Origin: Robertkochia marina
GTDB lineage: Bacteria; Bacteroidota; Bacteroidia; Flavobacteriales; Flavobacteriaceae
Reading direction: 5' to 3'
DNA length: 64,000 bases
Assembly: GCF_004799345.1 (NCBI RefSeq)
Contig: NZ_SSMC01000003.1
Span: 680,926 to 744,925, forward strand
Shown here: in pieces, positions 56,205 to 63,873 of the stretch
How positions within the stretch are numbered: the stretch's first letter is position 1
Layout of the letters: every line of letters starts with the position of its first letter
Notes under the pieces: model-generated
Told to the model about the DNA's origin: nothing
Seen by the model: the letters and a program-made list of their open reading frames with translations, nothing else
Database searches by the model: none
Translations under genes and position numbers: made by a program

Positions 56205-56345
56205 ATGAATCAAAAGAGTAACCAACCCCAGTTTAATCCCGAAATCAGCTTAACCGATTACATCAACCAATCTTTACAAAACCAAATAAACAGGAAGAAA
56301 TGTATCATAGAACAAATGGTTTCTAATCCAATATCAACCCCATAA
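56205..56345 (+). CDS. 46-residue hypothetical protein directly after the left repeat
   Basis: The frame starts MNQKSNQPQFNPEISLTDYI at the base after the 127-bp repeat and ends NPISTP. It is hydrophilic with a predicted helix (about 15-35) and has no recognised family. A terminator at 56371 follows at 25 bp, which supports a real transcript. The promoter must lie in the repeat. It could be a small regulator of the element. The right repeat, cut by the window edge, would be followed by the same start if a second element copy is present. Confidence 0.5.
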   Translation: MNQKSNQPQFNPEISLTDYINQSLQNQINRKKCIIEQMVSNPISTP

Positions 56346-56370
56346 ATCAACAATTGAGATCATATTAAGC

Positions 56371-56406
56371 AGGGCTGAGGTGTTATCACTTATCAGCCCT
56401 TTTTTG
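56371..56406 (+). terminator. Rho-independent terminator of the small ORF
   Basis: AGGGCTGA (56371-56378) pairs with TCAGCCCT (56393-56400) and is followed by TTTTTT. The stem is exact and lies 25 bp past the 46-residue ORF. Confidence 0.85.
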
Positions 56407-56609
56407 TTTTAAGCTCCCCCTTAAAAGTAGCGTGTAGTAAAATTCTGAGGTAGGTGCGATGTTCTACACTTCTGATTCTCATGATTTAACCCCATACCCC
56501 TTTATTTTATTGTAGGAATTATTTTGCTTCAATGATTTTTTAATCTAAATTCACCTTGACTTTATTTGATAAACCTTCCCCCAAGCCTTTTTATTAAATA
56601 CTAATCATT

Positions 56610-57452
56610 ATGGCTACATTTCTCGGTTTCCTTATTTTATTGCCCATTTTGGGTTTATTCGTTGGACTAATAAAACCTTCTTGGGTAATCCCTTTTGTTA
56701 AGAAACCCACTAGATTAAAGGTGGTATTATTCTCTTTCCTATCCTATTTAGTGATATTCTCTATTTCAATAGCCTTTCACGATGAAGAGGAAATGGCAAA
56801 GGATTACTTAGACGATTCTAAAAACATGATTGCGGAAGGGAATTATAAAGAAGCTATTTCAAAACTCAACAACATAGATGAAGAAAGTCTTCATTATTCA
56901 GAAGCTAGTGAGTTGATAAAAGAGGCAGATAGTTTAAATAGTATATCTGAGTTGAATAACCAAAAAGATCAACTTGAAAAAGAAATTGAATCTCTTAGTG
57001 ATGGCTTTGATTTTTCCCCTTATAAAGGAACAATAGAAGCTCTTCAAATTGAAATTGCAATGTTTGGCGCCTGGGGTGATATGATAAATGAGGGGGAGGA
57101 TTCTGAAAACCCGGAAATACAAGAACTTGCCAAAACTCTTAAATCAAAAGTAGTTAAAATTCAATCTCGTGAGTTCCCAAGATTAAGAAAGGAATACACT
57201 GAGATTGCTTCAAATAAGATGTGGGAAAATGATATAGAAGTGTTCTCAAATGGATCTAAAAGTAAATACATAAACTTTACAGGGGGTGTTTTTGCTGCCA
57301 ACAGGAATAAAAAGGAGATTCAGGAACAAATTCATGAGGCTTTAAAAATGTTTCGCTTTAATCAATCTCGTTATAGATGGTATGAAGGAGAAGATGAATA
57401 TACCTACTATACTATTTATGAGGGGAAAGATACTGATCTTGTAAAGCTCTAA
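56610..57452 (+). CDS. Hypothetical membrane protein, cargo of the mobile element
   Basis: 280 residues. Two membrane helices (about 4-22 and 37-55) lead to a soluble domain. Residues 60-100 hold a TPR-like helical pair (DDSKNMIAEGNYKEAISKLN...), and 108-135 form a likely coiled coil (LNNQKDQLEKEIESLSDG). The C-terminal part has a mixed alpha/beta look (NDIEVFSNGSKSKYINFTGG) resembling proteins of unknown function. No catalytic motif is seen. It is the only sizeable plus-strand gene of the element, so it is the best cargo candidate. A defence or membrane-stress role is speculation. Confidence 0.7.
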   Translation: MATFLGFLILLPILGLFVGLIKPSWVIPFVKKPTRLKVVLFSFLSYLVIFSISIAFHDEEEMAKDYLDDSKNMIAEGNYKEAISKLNNIDEESLHYSEASELIKEADSLNSISELNNQKDQLEKEIESLSDGFDFSPYKGTIEALQIEIAMFGAWGDMINEGEDSENPEIQELAKTLKSKVVKIQSREFPRLRKEYTEIASNKMWENDIEVFSNGSKSKYINFTGGVFAANRNKKEIQEQIHEALKMFRFNQSRYRWYEGEDEYTYYTIYEGKDTDLVKL

Positions 57453-57464
57453 ACAAAATCAAAA

Positions 57465-57492
57465 AAGGGGATGGTGTTAAAGCCTTCCCCTT
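57465..57492 (+). terminator. Possible hairpin between convergent genes
   Basis: AAGGGGA (57465-57471) and TCCCCTT (57486-57492) form a 7-bp stem spanning the end of the minus-strand gene. A/T-rich flanks on both sides make a weak bidirectional terminator possible. Confidence 0.35.
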
Positions 57493-58838
57493 AATTCTTG
57501 TAGTCTATTTAGGTAAGGAGAAAACAGCCTTTCTCCATTGTGAGATTTAACTATTTTCAAATGAGTATTAATAAAGTTCTCACAATCTTGAATAGTGCTA
57601 TAAGCATTTAGTTTTATTGGATGCTGAGGTAGGTCAATTTTAGAATAGAAGCTCTCTAATTCATTGATCGTATTACTCCAATCTTCATTTAAGATGTGAT
57701 TATACCTCTCCAAAGGTTCTTCATCTATCATATCCAATAAAGCTTCGTCTATCTCATCTGAAATTAAGGGTTGAGGTTCTGGGAGCTTAGCTTCTTCTTG
57801 CTTTCTGAATAATCGCCAATCCTGTTTTATTAGATAGTCGGCTAAGTCGTTACCCTCTTCCCGGTCTTGTTCACTGGCCAAACGTTCTAACAAGTCGGAA
57901 GTATAAAAACGGGATCCGGGAATTTGCTTCTCTAATACCTCAGCCTTATCACTCCACATCCTAAAGGCTTTCCCTTCTTCGGAGAGATCCGGAAATAAAT
58001 AAACCTCTCTATTTTCTAATACCTTGCATTTCCTTAAATTCAGACTACTGAGATTAAAAACAGCTAACCATATGAGATCCTGATCACTCTCAGGGAAACC
58101 AAAATATAAAGCTCCATAAATAGCCGTTTTGGGAGCTTCTACCAATGCAACGGGATTATGAGGATATCTACTTAATAAATGCTCTCCAAATAGGCAGGAA
58201 ACCTTTGTTTCGTTCTTATTATAAGCTTTTAACCATTCCGGGAGAGGTTTGTTTTTATAGGTGTGGAAAGTTAACCGGGAATGAATCCAGGCAGTATGGT
58301 ATTTTATTCTCTTGTTGGTGTGGTTCTGCTTATCAAATATTTTTTCCTGTATGGCTCTAATCTTGTTCTTCTCATCTATAAAGGGGAAGGTAGCCGCTCC
58401 CGTTTCTGCTACTCCTCCCAAATAATACAGTGAAATTACCTTTTCTATATCCTCAACCTCAAAAGGAAAGGAAACGTTTTGCAACAGGTTTTGAATAAAA
58501 ATGGAGCTCCCTATTTCTTTTAAGGTGCTCTCCAATACCTCAACAGGTATATAAGCTATTACAGGCCTCTCTATTGGCTTTTTAACCATTACGGGAGGGG
58601 AAGGAGTGAAGTTTACATTATCCCCCTGCTCTTGCTTCCATATCGCTTTTGCGTATCCATCCTGGTAAGGGTTGGAGTGATAACCGCAACTTGCCTCACG
58701 ATCACAACGGCCATAAATCTCCGGTAAGTACTCCTTTGTTTCAAGGTCTATATATCTTACTAACCTCCTTTTATTACAGGCCGGGCAATTATACTTTTTA
58801 CTACCTTGTTCTAATTGATAACGATAATCTGAAATCAT
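57477..58838 (-). CDS. DUF6371-type replication protein (zinc-ribbon/Toprim-like)
   Basis: 453 residues from the ATG at 58838 (MISDYRYQLEQGSKKYNCPA). The open frame reaches 58889, but that part overlaps the inverted repeat at 58858, so the inner start is preferred. A primase-type zinc ribbon occupies residues 15-55 (CPACNKRR...CDREASCGYH). A Toprim-like stretch is around 225-300 (NPVALVEAPKTAIYGALYFG, REVYLFPDLSEEGKAF). Proteins of this type pair with DUF3987 proteins in Bacteroidetes mobile elements and are thought to prime replication. Primase activity is inferred. It is the last gene of the element's minus-strand block. Confidence 0.8.
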   Translation of the reverse strand: MISDYRYQLEQGSKKYNCPACNKRRLVRYIDLETKEYLPEIYGRCDREASCGYHSNPYQDGYAKAIWKQEQGDNVNFTPSPPVMVKKPIERPVIAYIPVEVLESTLKEIGSSIFIQNLLQNVSFPFEVEDIEKVISLYYLGGVAETGAATFPFIDEKNKIRAIQEKIFDKQNHTNKRIKYHTAWIHSRLTFHTYKNKPLPEWLKAYNKNETKVSCLFGEHLLSRYPHNPVALVEAPKTAIYGALYFGFPESDQDLIWLAVFNLSSLNLRKCKVLENREVYLFPDLSEEGKAFRMWSDKAEVLEKQIPGSRFYTSDLLERLASEQDREEGNDLADYLIKQDWRLFRKQEEAKLPEPQPLISDEIDEALLDMIDEEPLERYNHILNEDWSNTINELESFYSKIDLPQHPIKLNAYSTIQDCENFINTHLKIVKSHNGERLFSPYLNRLQELRGRL

Positions 58839-58857
58839 GGTGTTTTTATTTTTTCCG

Positions 58858-58960
58858 TAAACCCTGTGCACTTGTGGCACTTTTGACACTATCCACTATT
58901 TACAAGGGTTGAGAGGGTGTTTTAAGTGGCATTTTGTTTGGCACTTTTGGCATTTTGCCT
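58858..58960 (-). repeat. 103-bp inverted repeat, copy A
   Basis: Its reverse complement matches 63165-63267 closely: about 40 bases at one end and 30 at the other are nearly identical, and a ~30-base middle differs. The conserved arms contain iterated TGCCAAAAGTGCCA-type units. It sits between the DUF3987 and DUF6371 genes. Confidence 0.85.
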
Positions 58961-58996
58961 TAAAAAGTTGGTTGGTTTGTTAGGGATAAAGGTGAT

Positions 58997-60385
58997 TTAT
59001 AGCAACTTTTCGTATTTGCCGTGGCTCACCCGTACAAAGAGCTCCTTATTTTTCAATAGCCTTTTAAACGATCTCTCCGGGATCTTATAGCAATCTGCAA
59101 CCTCAACCCCCTGAGCGGTATCAAAAATAGAGGGGAGAGCCTCGTAAAGTGCTGCTTTAGTCCGGTCTAAATTACTTACTGGATCTTCATTGGAGATCAC
59201 CTTATAAGCCTTTATTGCAGTATTACGGAAGTACTCCACTAACTTCAAGGCCTTCTCTACTGTTTCAAGGCTTATTGTTTGGTTACTCCCTTGCTTACAG
59301 GAATAATGCAATAACTCGAGGCACAAGCTCAAACGGATAGCGTAAACCTCCAATTTCGAGTATATCCCCTGGAGTGCTTCGCTCTCTTCCTCGTTGATTA
59401 AATCAGTGTTTCGCTCTTGCCAATCCATCACCCTTTGCTTTGCCTCTTTTGAGAACCTCAGCACGCTGGGGGCAGGTGCTCCGCTCTCGTCAATACTTAC
59501 ATGAGATTGTAACAAGGTGTTTAATATCCTACTCCATACCTCCGGAACCTCAGCTTTTAAATCCTTATCGCTCCAACTCTCTTTTTTAATTTGGTCAGGG
59601 ATAGCAAATAAGATTCGATCTAAAAAGCCGTTTCGGGTTCTGTTCTCGGCAAGGTCGTTTAATACTCCCGGTTGGATCGTTCCGGCTACGGATATAAAGG
59701 GGGAGGCTATGTAAACCGGATCAACTGTTTTGCGGTTAATTCGGATAGGTTTGCAACTCCAGGAGGTTAGCCAAAACTGCTCCTCGCTCCCTTTGTTGTA
59801 ACGATTGAAGTTATTAAACCAACTTGCCAACTCATCAGCGTAAACCCCTAACCCCTTATTATTGAATCGGTGTATATCGGTTAAAGCCTCCGGGGTGAAG
59901 TCCGTAACTAAATGCTGCTCCCAAATTGGCTTAATAGGTTCTTCTAACTCTTGCTCTTTGAGTTCTTTTTTGCTGAGGTTTTGGAGAGCATCAAATTCCG
60001 CTTTTTGCCTCTCGTAGTCCTTATGGCTTTGCCTGTCCTTCTCCTCAATAGGTTTGAGGGCAAAGGTGAAAGGGTGGCTCTTATTCGTTCCTGGAGCTCC
60101 AACAATCGCCATATATAAAACCGCCTTTTCTTCCCACCCTTCTTTGAAAATAGCTTTGTAGCTATTCCCGATACTTACAGAGGTAGCAAAAAGGAGGGAG
60201 GCTCCTATAAAGTCAATAGGAAAGTTAAGGCTTTGGTTTGTCTCGTTAATGATCCGCTGCACATGATCGGGGAAGGCTTCCACCGGGAAGGAGTTCTCCT
60301 TTCTCAGGTCTTTTAAGTGGTTTTTAAATGTTTCAGGTTGGGTTAAAGGCTCGTATGTTGGGTTTAATTTCTTGATGCTACTCAT
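58997..60385 (-). CDS. DUF3987-type P-loop protein (helicase/primase-like)
   Basis: 462 residues from the ATG at 60385, one base after the stop of the preceding small gene. A Walker A-like AIVGAPGTNKSHPF is near residue 108 and an acidic strand LGVYADELASWF (Walker B-like) near 200. Later helices include EQFWLTSWSCKPIRIN and FISVAGTIQPGVL. The family is widespread in plasmid and phage-type elements, where it is taken to be a replicative ATPase/helicase. The C-terminal 80 residues resemble a winged-helix (VEVADCYKIPERSFKRLLKN). It is probably the replication initiator or helicase of the element and may act on the 103-bp repeats. Confidence 0.85.
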   Translation of the reverse strand: MSSIKKLNPTYEPLTQPETFKNHLKDLRKENSFPVEAFPDHVQRIINETNQSLNFPIDFIGASLLFATSVSIGNSYKAIFKEGWEEKAVLYMAIVGAPGTNKSHPFTFALKPIEEKDRQSHKDYERQKAEFDALQNLSKKELKEQELEEPIKPIWEQHLVTDFTPEALTDIHRFNNKGLGVYADELASWFNNFNRYNKGSEEQFWLTSWSCKPIRINRKTVDPVYIASPFISVAGTIQPGVLNDLAENRTRNGFLDRILFAIPDQIKKESWSDKDLKAEVPEVWSRILNTLLQSHVSIDESGAPAPSVLRFSKEAKQRVMDWQERNTDLINEEESEALQGIYSKLEVYAIRLSLCLELLHYSCKQGSNQTISLETVEKALKLVEYFRNTAIKAYKVISNEDPVSNLDRTKAALYEALPSIFDTAQGVEVADCYKIPERSFKRLLKNKELFVRVSHGKYEKLL

Positions 60386-60386
60386 T

Positions 60387-60620
60387 TTAGAGGGTTTTAA
60401 AGGGTTCAACTTGGTGGGCTTGGTCAATTAACTTTTTAGCCTCTCTTATCATGGCTTTCTTATTTCCCCAAATACCATCCGGGAATGTTCCTATTAACCT
60501 TCGATTTTGGTAGTAAATCTCGAATACATGATGCCCCCCGATTAACGCACTTATTACCTCTAATTTTGTATATTTACCCTGCTCTTGACGCTCCGGGTTG
60601 TTCATTTGGCTTCTCTCCAT
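60387..60620 (-). CDS. Small hypothetical protein of the replication block
   Basis: 77 residues, hydrophilic, with the central segment KLEVISALIGGHHVFEIYYQ and a basic helix (KKAMIREAKKLIDQA). It starts 3 bp after the helix-turn-helix gene and ends 1 bp before DUF3987, so it is part of the same operon. No family recognised; the internal Met at 60605 is an alternative start. Confidence 0.65.
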   Translation of the reverse strand: MERSQMNNPERQEQGKYTKLEVISALIGGHHVFEIYYQNRRLIGTFPDGIWGNKKAMIREAKKLIDQAHQVEPFKTL

Positions 60621-60623
60621 TGT

Positions 60624-60968
60624 TCAACCCTTTTTTTTGTTAATGAAATAGCTCTCAGCATCCTTTTCAATCTCTGAGAAGGATTTACTTCGGCTTCCTT
60701 TTAGATGTGCAATGAGATCCGCTTTAGAGAAGTACAAACGCTTTCCGTTCTTCATTACGGGAAGCTCTCCCCGGCTTACTTTACTATAAATTGTAGGTAG
60801 TTGAAGGTTTAGGAATTTGGCCGCCTCCTCAGCCGTTAAAATCTGATCGGAAGGCTCAGAAGTTGAGGTTATCCCTTCCAGGTCTTTCAAGATGTTTTTC
60901 GATACCCTTTCCGCTATGCTATTTATTAGCTGCTCCGGATCGATCGGGCTTAATACTACGTTATGCAT
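60624..60968 (-). CDS. MerR-like helix-turn-helix DNA-binding protein
   Basis: 114 residues from the ATG at 60968 (MHNVVLSPIDPEQLINSIAE). An upstream extension to 61022 would run into the hairpin at 61005-61049 and is unlikely. Residues about 45-95 are a classic HTH_17/excisionase-type domain (LTAEEAAKFLNLQLPTIYSK, RGELPVMKNGKRLYFSKADL). It heads the block that includes DUF3987 and DUF6371. It may regulate the replication genes or act as an excisionase. Confidence 0.85.
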   Translation of the reverse strand: MHNVVLSPIDPEQLINSIAERVSKNILKDLEGITSTSEPSDQILTAEEAAKFLNLQLPTIYSKVSRGELPVMKNGKRLYFSKADLIAHLKGSRSKSFSEIEKDAESYFINKKKG

Positions 60969-61004
60969 AATATTTAGATTTATTATTATGCATGCAAGTA
61001 ACTT

Positions 61005-61049
61005 AGGGCATATAGGGGGCACTAACGGGGCGCACCCTTTATATGCCCT
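61005..61049. other. Large hairpin between the integrase side and the replication block
   Basis: AGGGCATATA (61005-61014) and TATATGCCCT (61040-61049) pair perfectly, with further possible GGG/CCC pairs inside the 25-base loop. On the plus strand TTTTATTTTA follows. On the gene strand there is no T-run, so it is not an ordinary terminator for the gene at 61056. It may be an origin or RNA structure. Confidence 0.4.
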
Positions 61050-61055
61050 TTTATT

Positions 61056-61910
61056 TTACTCTAATAGGCCTTTGCTTTTTAAATAGCTCTCTACCTCATC
61101 CTTATTTATAGCAATATCTAACACCAACTCTCTCCAGTCAACGGGTTTTAGTCTGTTAGTTCCGCATACTTTATTTATTGAATCAAAGGAATTTAAATCA
61201 ATATTATTGAGCTTCCTTGACACAGCCTTATAAAAGGTGTTTCCGGTTGTTTGATAGGTTTTGCTTCCAATGTATTCTAATTCTTTTTTACCGTTCCAAA
61301 TAATCTCTTTACCTGTTACTATACAATCAAAAATATAAGCAAGCCCATAAAACTTAGATTCATACTTCGTTTTTTTAGATTGAGGTTCTGCGGTTAACAC
61401 TTTTAACTTCCCTTGTGTTTCTGCCTGTACGATTGAAAATATAAGCTCCAATCGATTCGCAGAATCATGCTGATTAATTACTTCAATATCACTTTGAAAC
61501 CCTGTAAACCCATTATGTTTGGCCAGGTTATTAAGCCTTCCATTTTCTCTCTCAATATAGTCTACACCATATTTCTCTTTTAAGTATTCAGAGAGGTCTA
61601 TTTCCTTTTCAGGGTAAACGTTGATACTTTGGCCTGTTAGCTCCTGGTATCTGTCAGCAATTGCCGGAAAACCAAATTTAGGGCTATTCATAGACCAATG
61701 AATAAAGGTTTTCTCCTTGTTGCTTTGAATAAGGTTATGAAATAACTCAATAATCTCAGCTTCCTTAAATTTTTGGAAGTGGTGAAAAAAATAACGCTTC
61801 CCGGGATCATGGTAAATTGCTCCAATCCAAAAAATATTATGTTCGGGGCTTCCAAACGCACTACAACCATAATGAATAATCACACATTCTTTGAGTTGAG
61901 GTAAATTCAT
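61056..61910 (-). CDS. Hypothetical protein of the mobile element
   Basis: 284 residues, no recognised family. The N-terminal part alternates strands and helices (ECVIIHYGCSAFGSPEHNIF, KTFIHWSMNSPKFGFPAIAD), which loosely recalls an RNase H-like fold, but catalytic acids cannot be named. The C-terminal half (FYGLAYIFDCIVTGKEIIWN, KTYQTTGNTFYKAV) resembles accessory proteins found next to Bacteroidetes integrases. It follows the integrase gene by 12 bp, so it is in the same operon. The function is unknown. Confidence 0.7.
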   Translation of the reverse strand: MNLPQLKECVIIHYGCSAFGSPEHNIFWIGAIYHDPGKRYFFHHFQKFKEAEIIELFHNLIQSNKEKTFIHWSMNSPKFGFPAIADRYQELTGQSINVYPEKEIDLSEYLKEKYGVDYIERENGRLNNLAKHNGFTGFQSDIEVINQHDSANRLELIFSIVQAETQGKLKVLTAEPQSKKTKYESKFYGLAYIFDCIVTGKEIIWNGKKELEYIGSKTYQTTGNTFYKAVSRKLNNIDLNSFDSINKVCGTNRLKPVDWRELVLDIAINKDEVESYLKSKGLLE

Positions 61911-61922
61911 TTTTTAAGGAGT

Positions 61923-63080
61923 TTAAAAGTCGAGTTTAATTCTATTTGCTGCTTCACGTTTGGCCTCGTCTACGATTTTTGCGTAAACCTGAGTTGTTTT
62001 AAGGTCTTTATGGCCTAACATCTTTGAAACTGTATAAATATCCGATCCGTTAGAAAGTTGGAGGGTTGCAAATGTATGCCGGAAACAATGGAAGGTTATT
62101 TCTTTAGTAATTCCGGCTGCTCCGATCCATTGGTGAAGATGTTTATTTTGATAGGCTGAGTATTCTAATCCTTCAAATACTTTTGATTCCTGCGGCATAT
62201 CTCCGGGATGATCTGTTCCCTCAGTTAGTTGGTAGGCTTGATCCGATATAGGATGAACCTCAACCCCTTTTGTTTTCTTTTGATTGAAATTCAAAAAATA
62301 CCCGTTCCCTTTAATATACTCCAATTCGCTCCAAGTCATTTTCTGTATATCAGAGAACCTCAACCCTGTAAGAGCTGAGAACAAAGCTACACGCTTTAAT
62401 AGGGGGTTATTGCAAGGAGTTTTATATAATTTATTTAGCTCTTCAAGGGTTAAGTGCTCCCTTCGTGTTTCCGCTTGCTTAATGGGCTTGATTTTTGAGT
62501 TGAGGTCTGTTTGCAATAGACCTTCTTTATAAGCCTCTCTTAAAGCTGCTTTTATCTTATTGAAATAAGAAGCAGCAGAGTTATTGGAAAGAGTGGTTTT
62601 TTCACTCCTTTTACTTCTTACTGTTAAAAGGTATTCTTTAAATTCCTCTAGATACTTCTCGTTTAGGTCGGCAAATTTAACGCTTCCCCCTGTGAAGTCC
62701 TTCAAGTAATTAAAGGCGGCTCCCCAATTATCTTTGGTAGCGTTTTTACGCTTATCTTTCAAGGCTTCGAAGTACTCCACAAAACACCGACTGCCTAACT
62801 CCTTCTTTTTTAACTGCTCCTTCTCATATTCGCTATAAATCTCAGGCTTATTCAACCTATTCTCCCATTTTTGTCGGATGCTCTCCGCTAAATACAATGT
62901 TTCTTTATTGTGGGTTTTGTCTATTGGGGTTTTCGGCTTCTCATAGATGTAAAGCTTTAAAAACTCCCTACGGGTTGGCTTTCCGGTTTTCTGATTTATA
63001 ATAGGAGGGTAAATGTCAAGATAAAGACTTCGCCTTCCCTTACTAATTGGCCTATCATACAAACTTACTTTAATTGCCAT
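61923..63080 (-). CDS. int: Tyrosine-type site-specific integrase
   Basis: 385 residues. The N-terminal arm-binding part (about 1-95) is followed by a SAM-like core-binding domain (about 100-200, FVEYFEALKDKRKNATKDNW, ...KIKAALREAYKEG) and the catalytic domain. Active-site residues are Arg in ALTGLRFSDIQKMTW, Lys in NFNQKKTKGVEV, His-x-x-Arg in FHCFRHTFATLQLSN, His in MLGHKDLKTTQ and Tyr in VYAKIVDEA. It is complete and typical of Bacteroidetes integrative elements. It should recombine the TTACTTT/AAAGTAA core at the flanking repeats and bind the GGTACAAA motifs with its arm domain; both are inference. Confidence 0.95.
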   Translation of the reverse strand: MAIKVSLYDRPISKGRRSLYLDIYPPIINQKTGKPTRREFLKLYIYEKPKTPIDKTHNKETLYLAESIRQKWENRLNKPEIYSEYEKEQLKKKELGSRCFVEYFEALKDKRKNATKDNWGAAFNYLKDFTGGSVKFADLNEKYLEEFKEYLLTVRSKRSEKTTLSNNSAASYFNKIKAALREAYKEGLLQTDLNSKIKPIKQAETRREHLTLEELNKLYKTPCNNPLLKRVALFSALTGLRFSDIQKMTWSELEYIKGNGYFLNFNQKKTKGVEVHPISDQAYQLTEGTDHPGDMPQESKVFEGLEYSAYQNKHLHQWIGAAGITKEITFHCFRHTFATLQLSNGSDIYTVSKMLGHKDLKTTQVYAKIVDEAKREAANRIKLDF

Positions 63081-63164
63081 AGGTTAATTGATTTATTGTA
63101 GTACTCAAAAGTGGTTAGTGATCTTCAAACTGTTACTCAAACGCATAAAAAGGGCAGAAACAAG

Positions 63165-63267
63165 AGGCAAAGTGCCAAAAGTGCCAAACAAAATGCCACT
63201 CAAAACATACCGCAACCCTTTGTTATTGTAGGAAAGTGCCAAAAGTGCCACAAGTGCACAAGGTTTA
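63165..63267 (+). repeat. 103-bp inverted repeat, copy B
   Basis: The partner of copy A at 58858-58960, in opposite orientation, the same length, with conserved ends and a diverged centre. It is located in the 203-bp gap between the integrase gene and the upstream helix-turn-helix gene. It includes TGCCAAAAGTGCCA twice. Confidence 0.85.
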
Positions 63268-63283
63268 TAAAGCAAAATATTTT

Positions 63284-63637
63284 TCATTCAAACAAATCCT
63301 CAATATCTGATCTTCTTATCCTGGTTAATCGTTCACCTAAATTAATAGCCTTAATATTCCCCTTAGCAATTTGAGAGTAAACTGATCTAACAGAGCATTG
63401 TAACAAACTGGCCACTTCCTTCACGTTTAAAATATCCTTATCCTTTATTGATGCATTAGATCCGGATTTAACTCTCTCCGTTTCCATATTGGATAAAAGG
63501 ATCTTCTTCTCCCTTTCTTTTTTCTTATATGCTCTTTGGTTACATCTATGAGAACAATACCGGGTTACTGTGGTCTTAGCTTTAAACTCCTCCCCACAAT
63601 ATTCGCATATTCTTGTTACCTCAATTTTAGTAGCCAT
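63284..63637 (-). CDS. Zinc-finger plus helix-turn-helix protein (putative excisionase/regulator)
   Basis: 117 residues. The N-terminus has a small zinc-binding motif, CEYCGEEFKAKTTVTRYCSH then RC (C-x2-C-x12-C-x3-C), and a basic stretch (YKKKEREKK). The C-terminal part is an HTH_17/excisionase-type domain (VKEVASLLQCSVRSVYSQIA, GNIKAINLGERLTRIRRSDI). It is the gene nearest the right end, the usual place for an excisionase or integrase regulator. Its upstream region contains the doubled GGTACAAA motif at 63732. It is on the same strand as int but separated by copy B of the repeat. Confidence 0.85.
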   Translation of the reverse strand: MATKIEVTRICEYCGEEFKAKTTVTRYCSHRCNQRAYKKKEREKKILLSNMETERVKSGSNASIKDKDILNVKEVASLLQCSVRSVYSQIAKGNIKAINLGERLTRIRRSDIEDLFE

Positions 63638-63731
63638 AAGCGTTTATAAGATTCAATAAGTGTAATTAAGTGCATTTAAGCGCAAAAAATAAAAGGCTAA
63701 CTGCCTCTAAATCTTGTACCTCGAGTACTAA

Positions 63732-63750
63732 GGTACAAATAAGGTACAAA
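63732..63750 (+). repeat. Arm-type site copy near the right end
   Basis: GGTACAAATAAGGTACAAA is identical to 56135-56153 and 63931-63949. It lies 124 bp inside the right repeat, and the copy at 56135 lies 57 bp inside the left one. In a circular form both would flank the core like lambda arm sites. An inverted TTGTACC at 63714-63720 adds to the cluster. Confidence 0.6.
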
Positions 63751-63873
63751 TATGCGCAAAATAAATACATATTATCGCAAATAATCTATATATTGCACCA
63801 AACAACAAACCCCTGTAAATAGGGGCTTAAGGTAGTTTTATAATATGTTTTTGGTTGGTTTAATAATATGAAG

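Larger units (their letters stand above)
56078..63873. mobile_element. Integrated element of 7796 bp with tyrosine integrase, replication and cargo genes
   Basis: It is bounded by identical direct repeats (56078-56204 and 63874-64000). It contains an integrase, two MerR-like helix-turn-helix proteins, DUF3987 and DUF6371 proteins, a hypothetical membrane protein, a 46-residue ORF and paired inverted repeats. No relaxase, coupling protein, transposase or phage structural gene is seen. It resembles a satellite or small integrative element rather than a self-transmissible ICE. Confidence 0.85.

Noticed and set aside
63105..63287. 60-residue minus-strand frame through repeat copy B
   Set aside because: It is entirely explained by the repetitive GTGCCAAAA units; the matching extension upstream of DUF6371 (58839-58889) comes from repeat copy A.
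56078..63873. Insertion sequence, transposon or ICE interpretation of the element
   Set aside because: No DDE/DEDD transposase, relaxase, VirB/Tra or coupling protein could be found; the integrase is a tyrosine recombinase.
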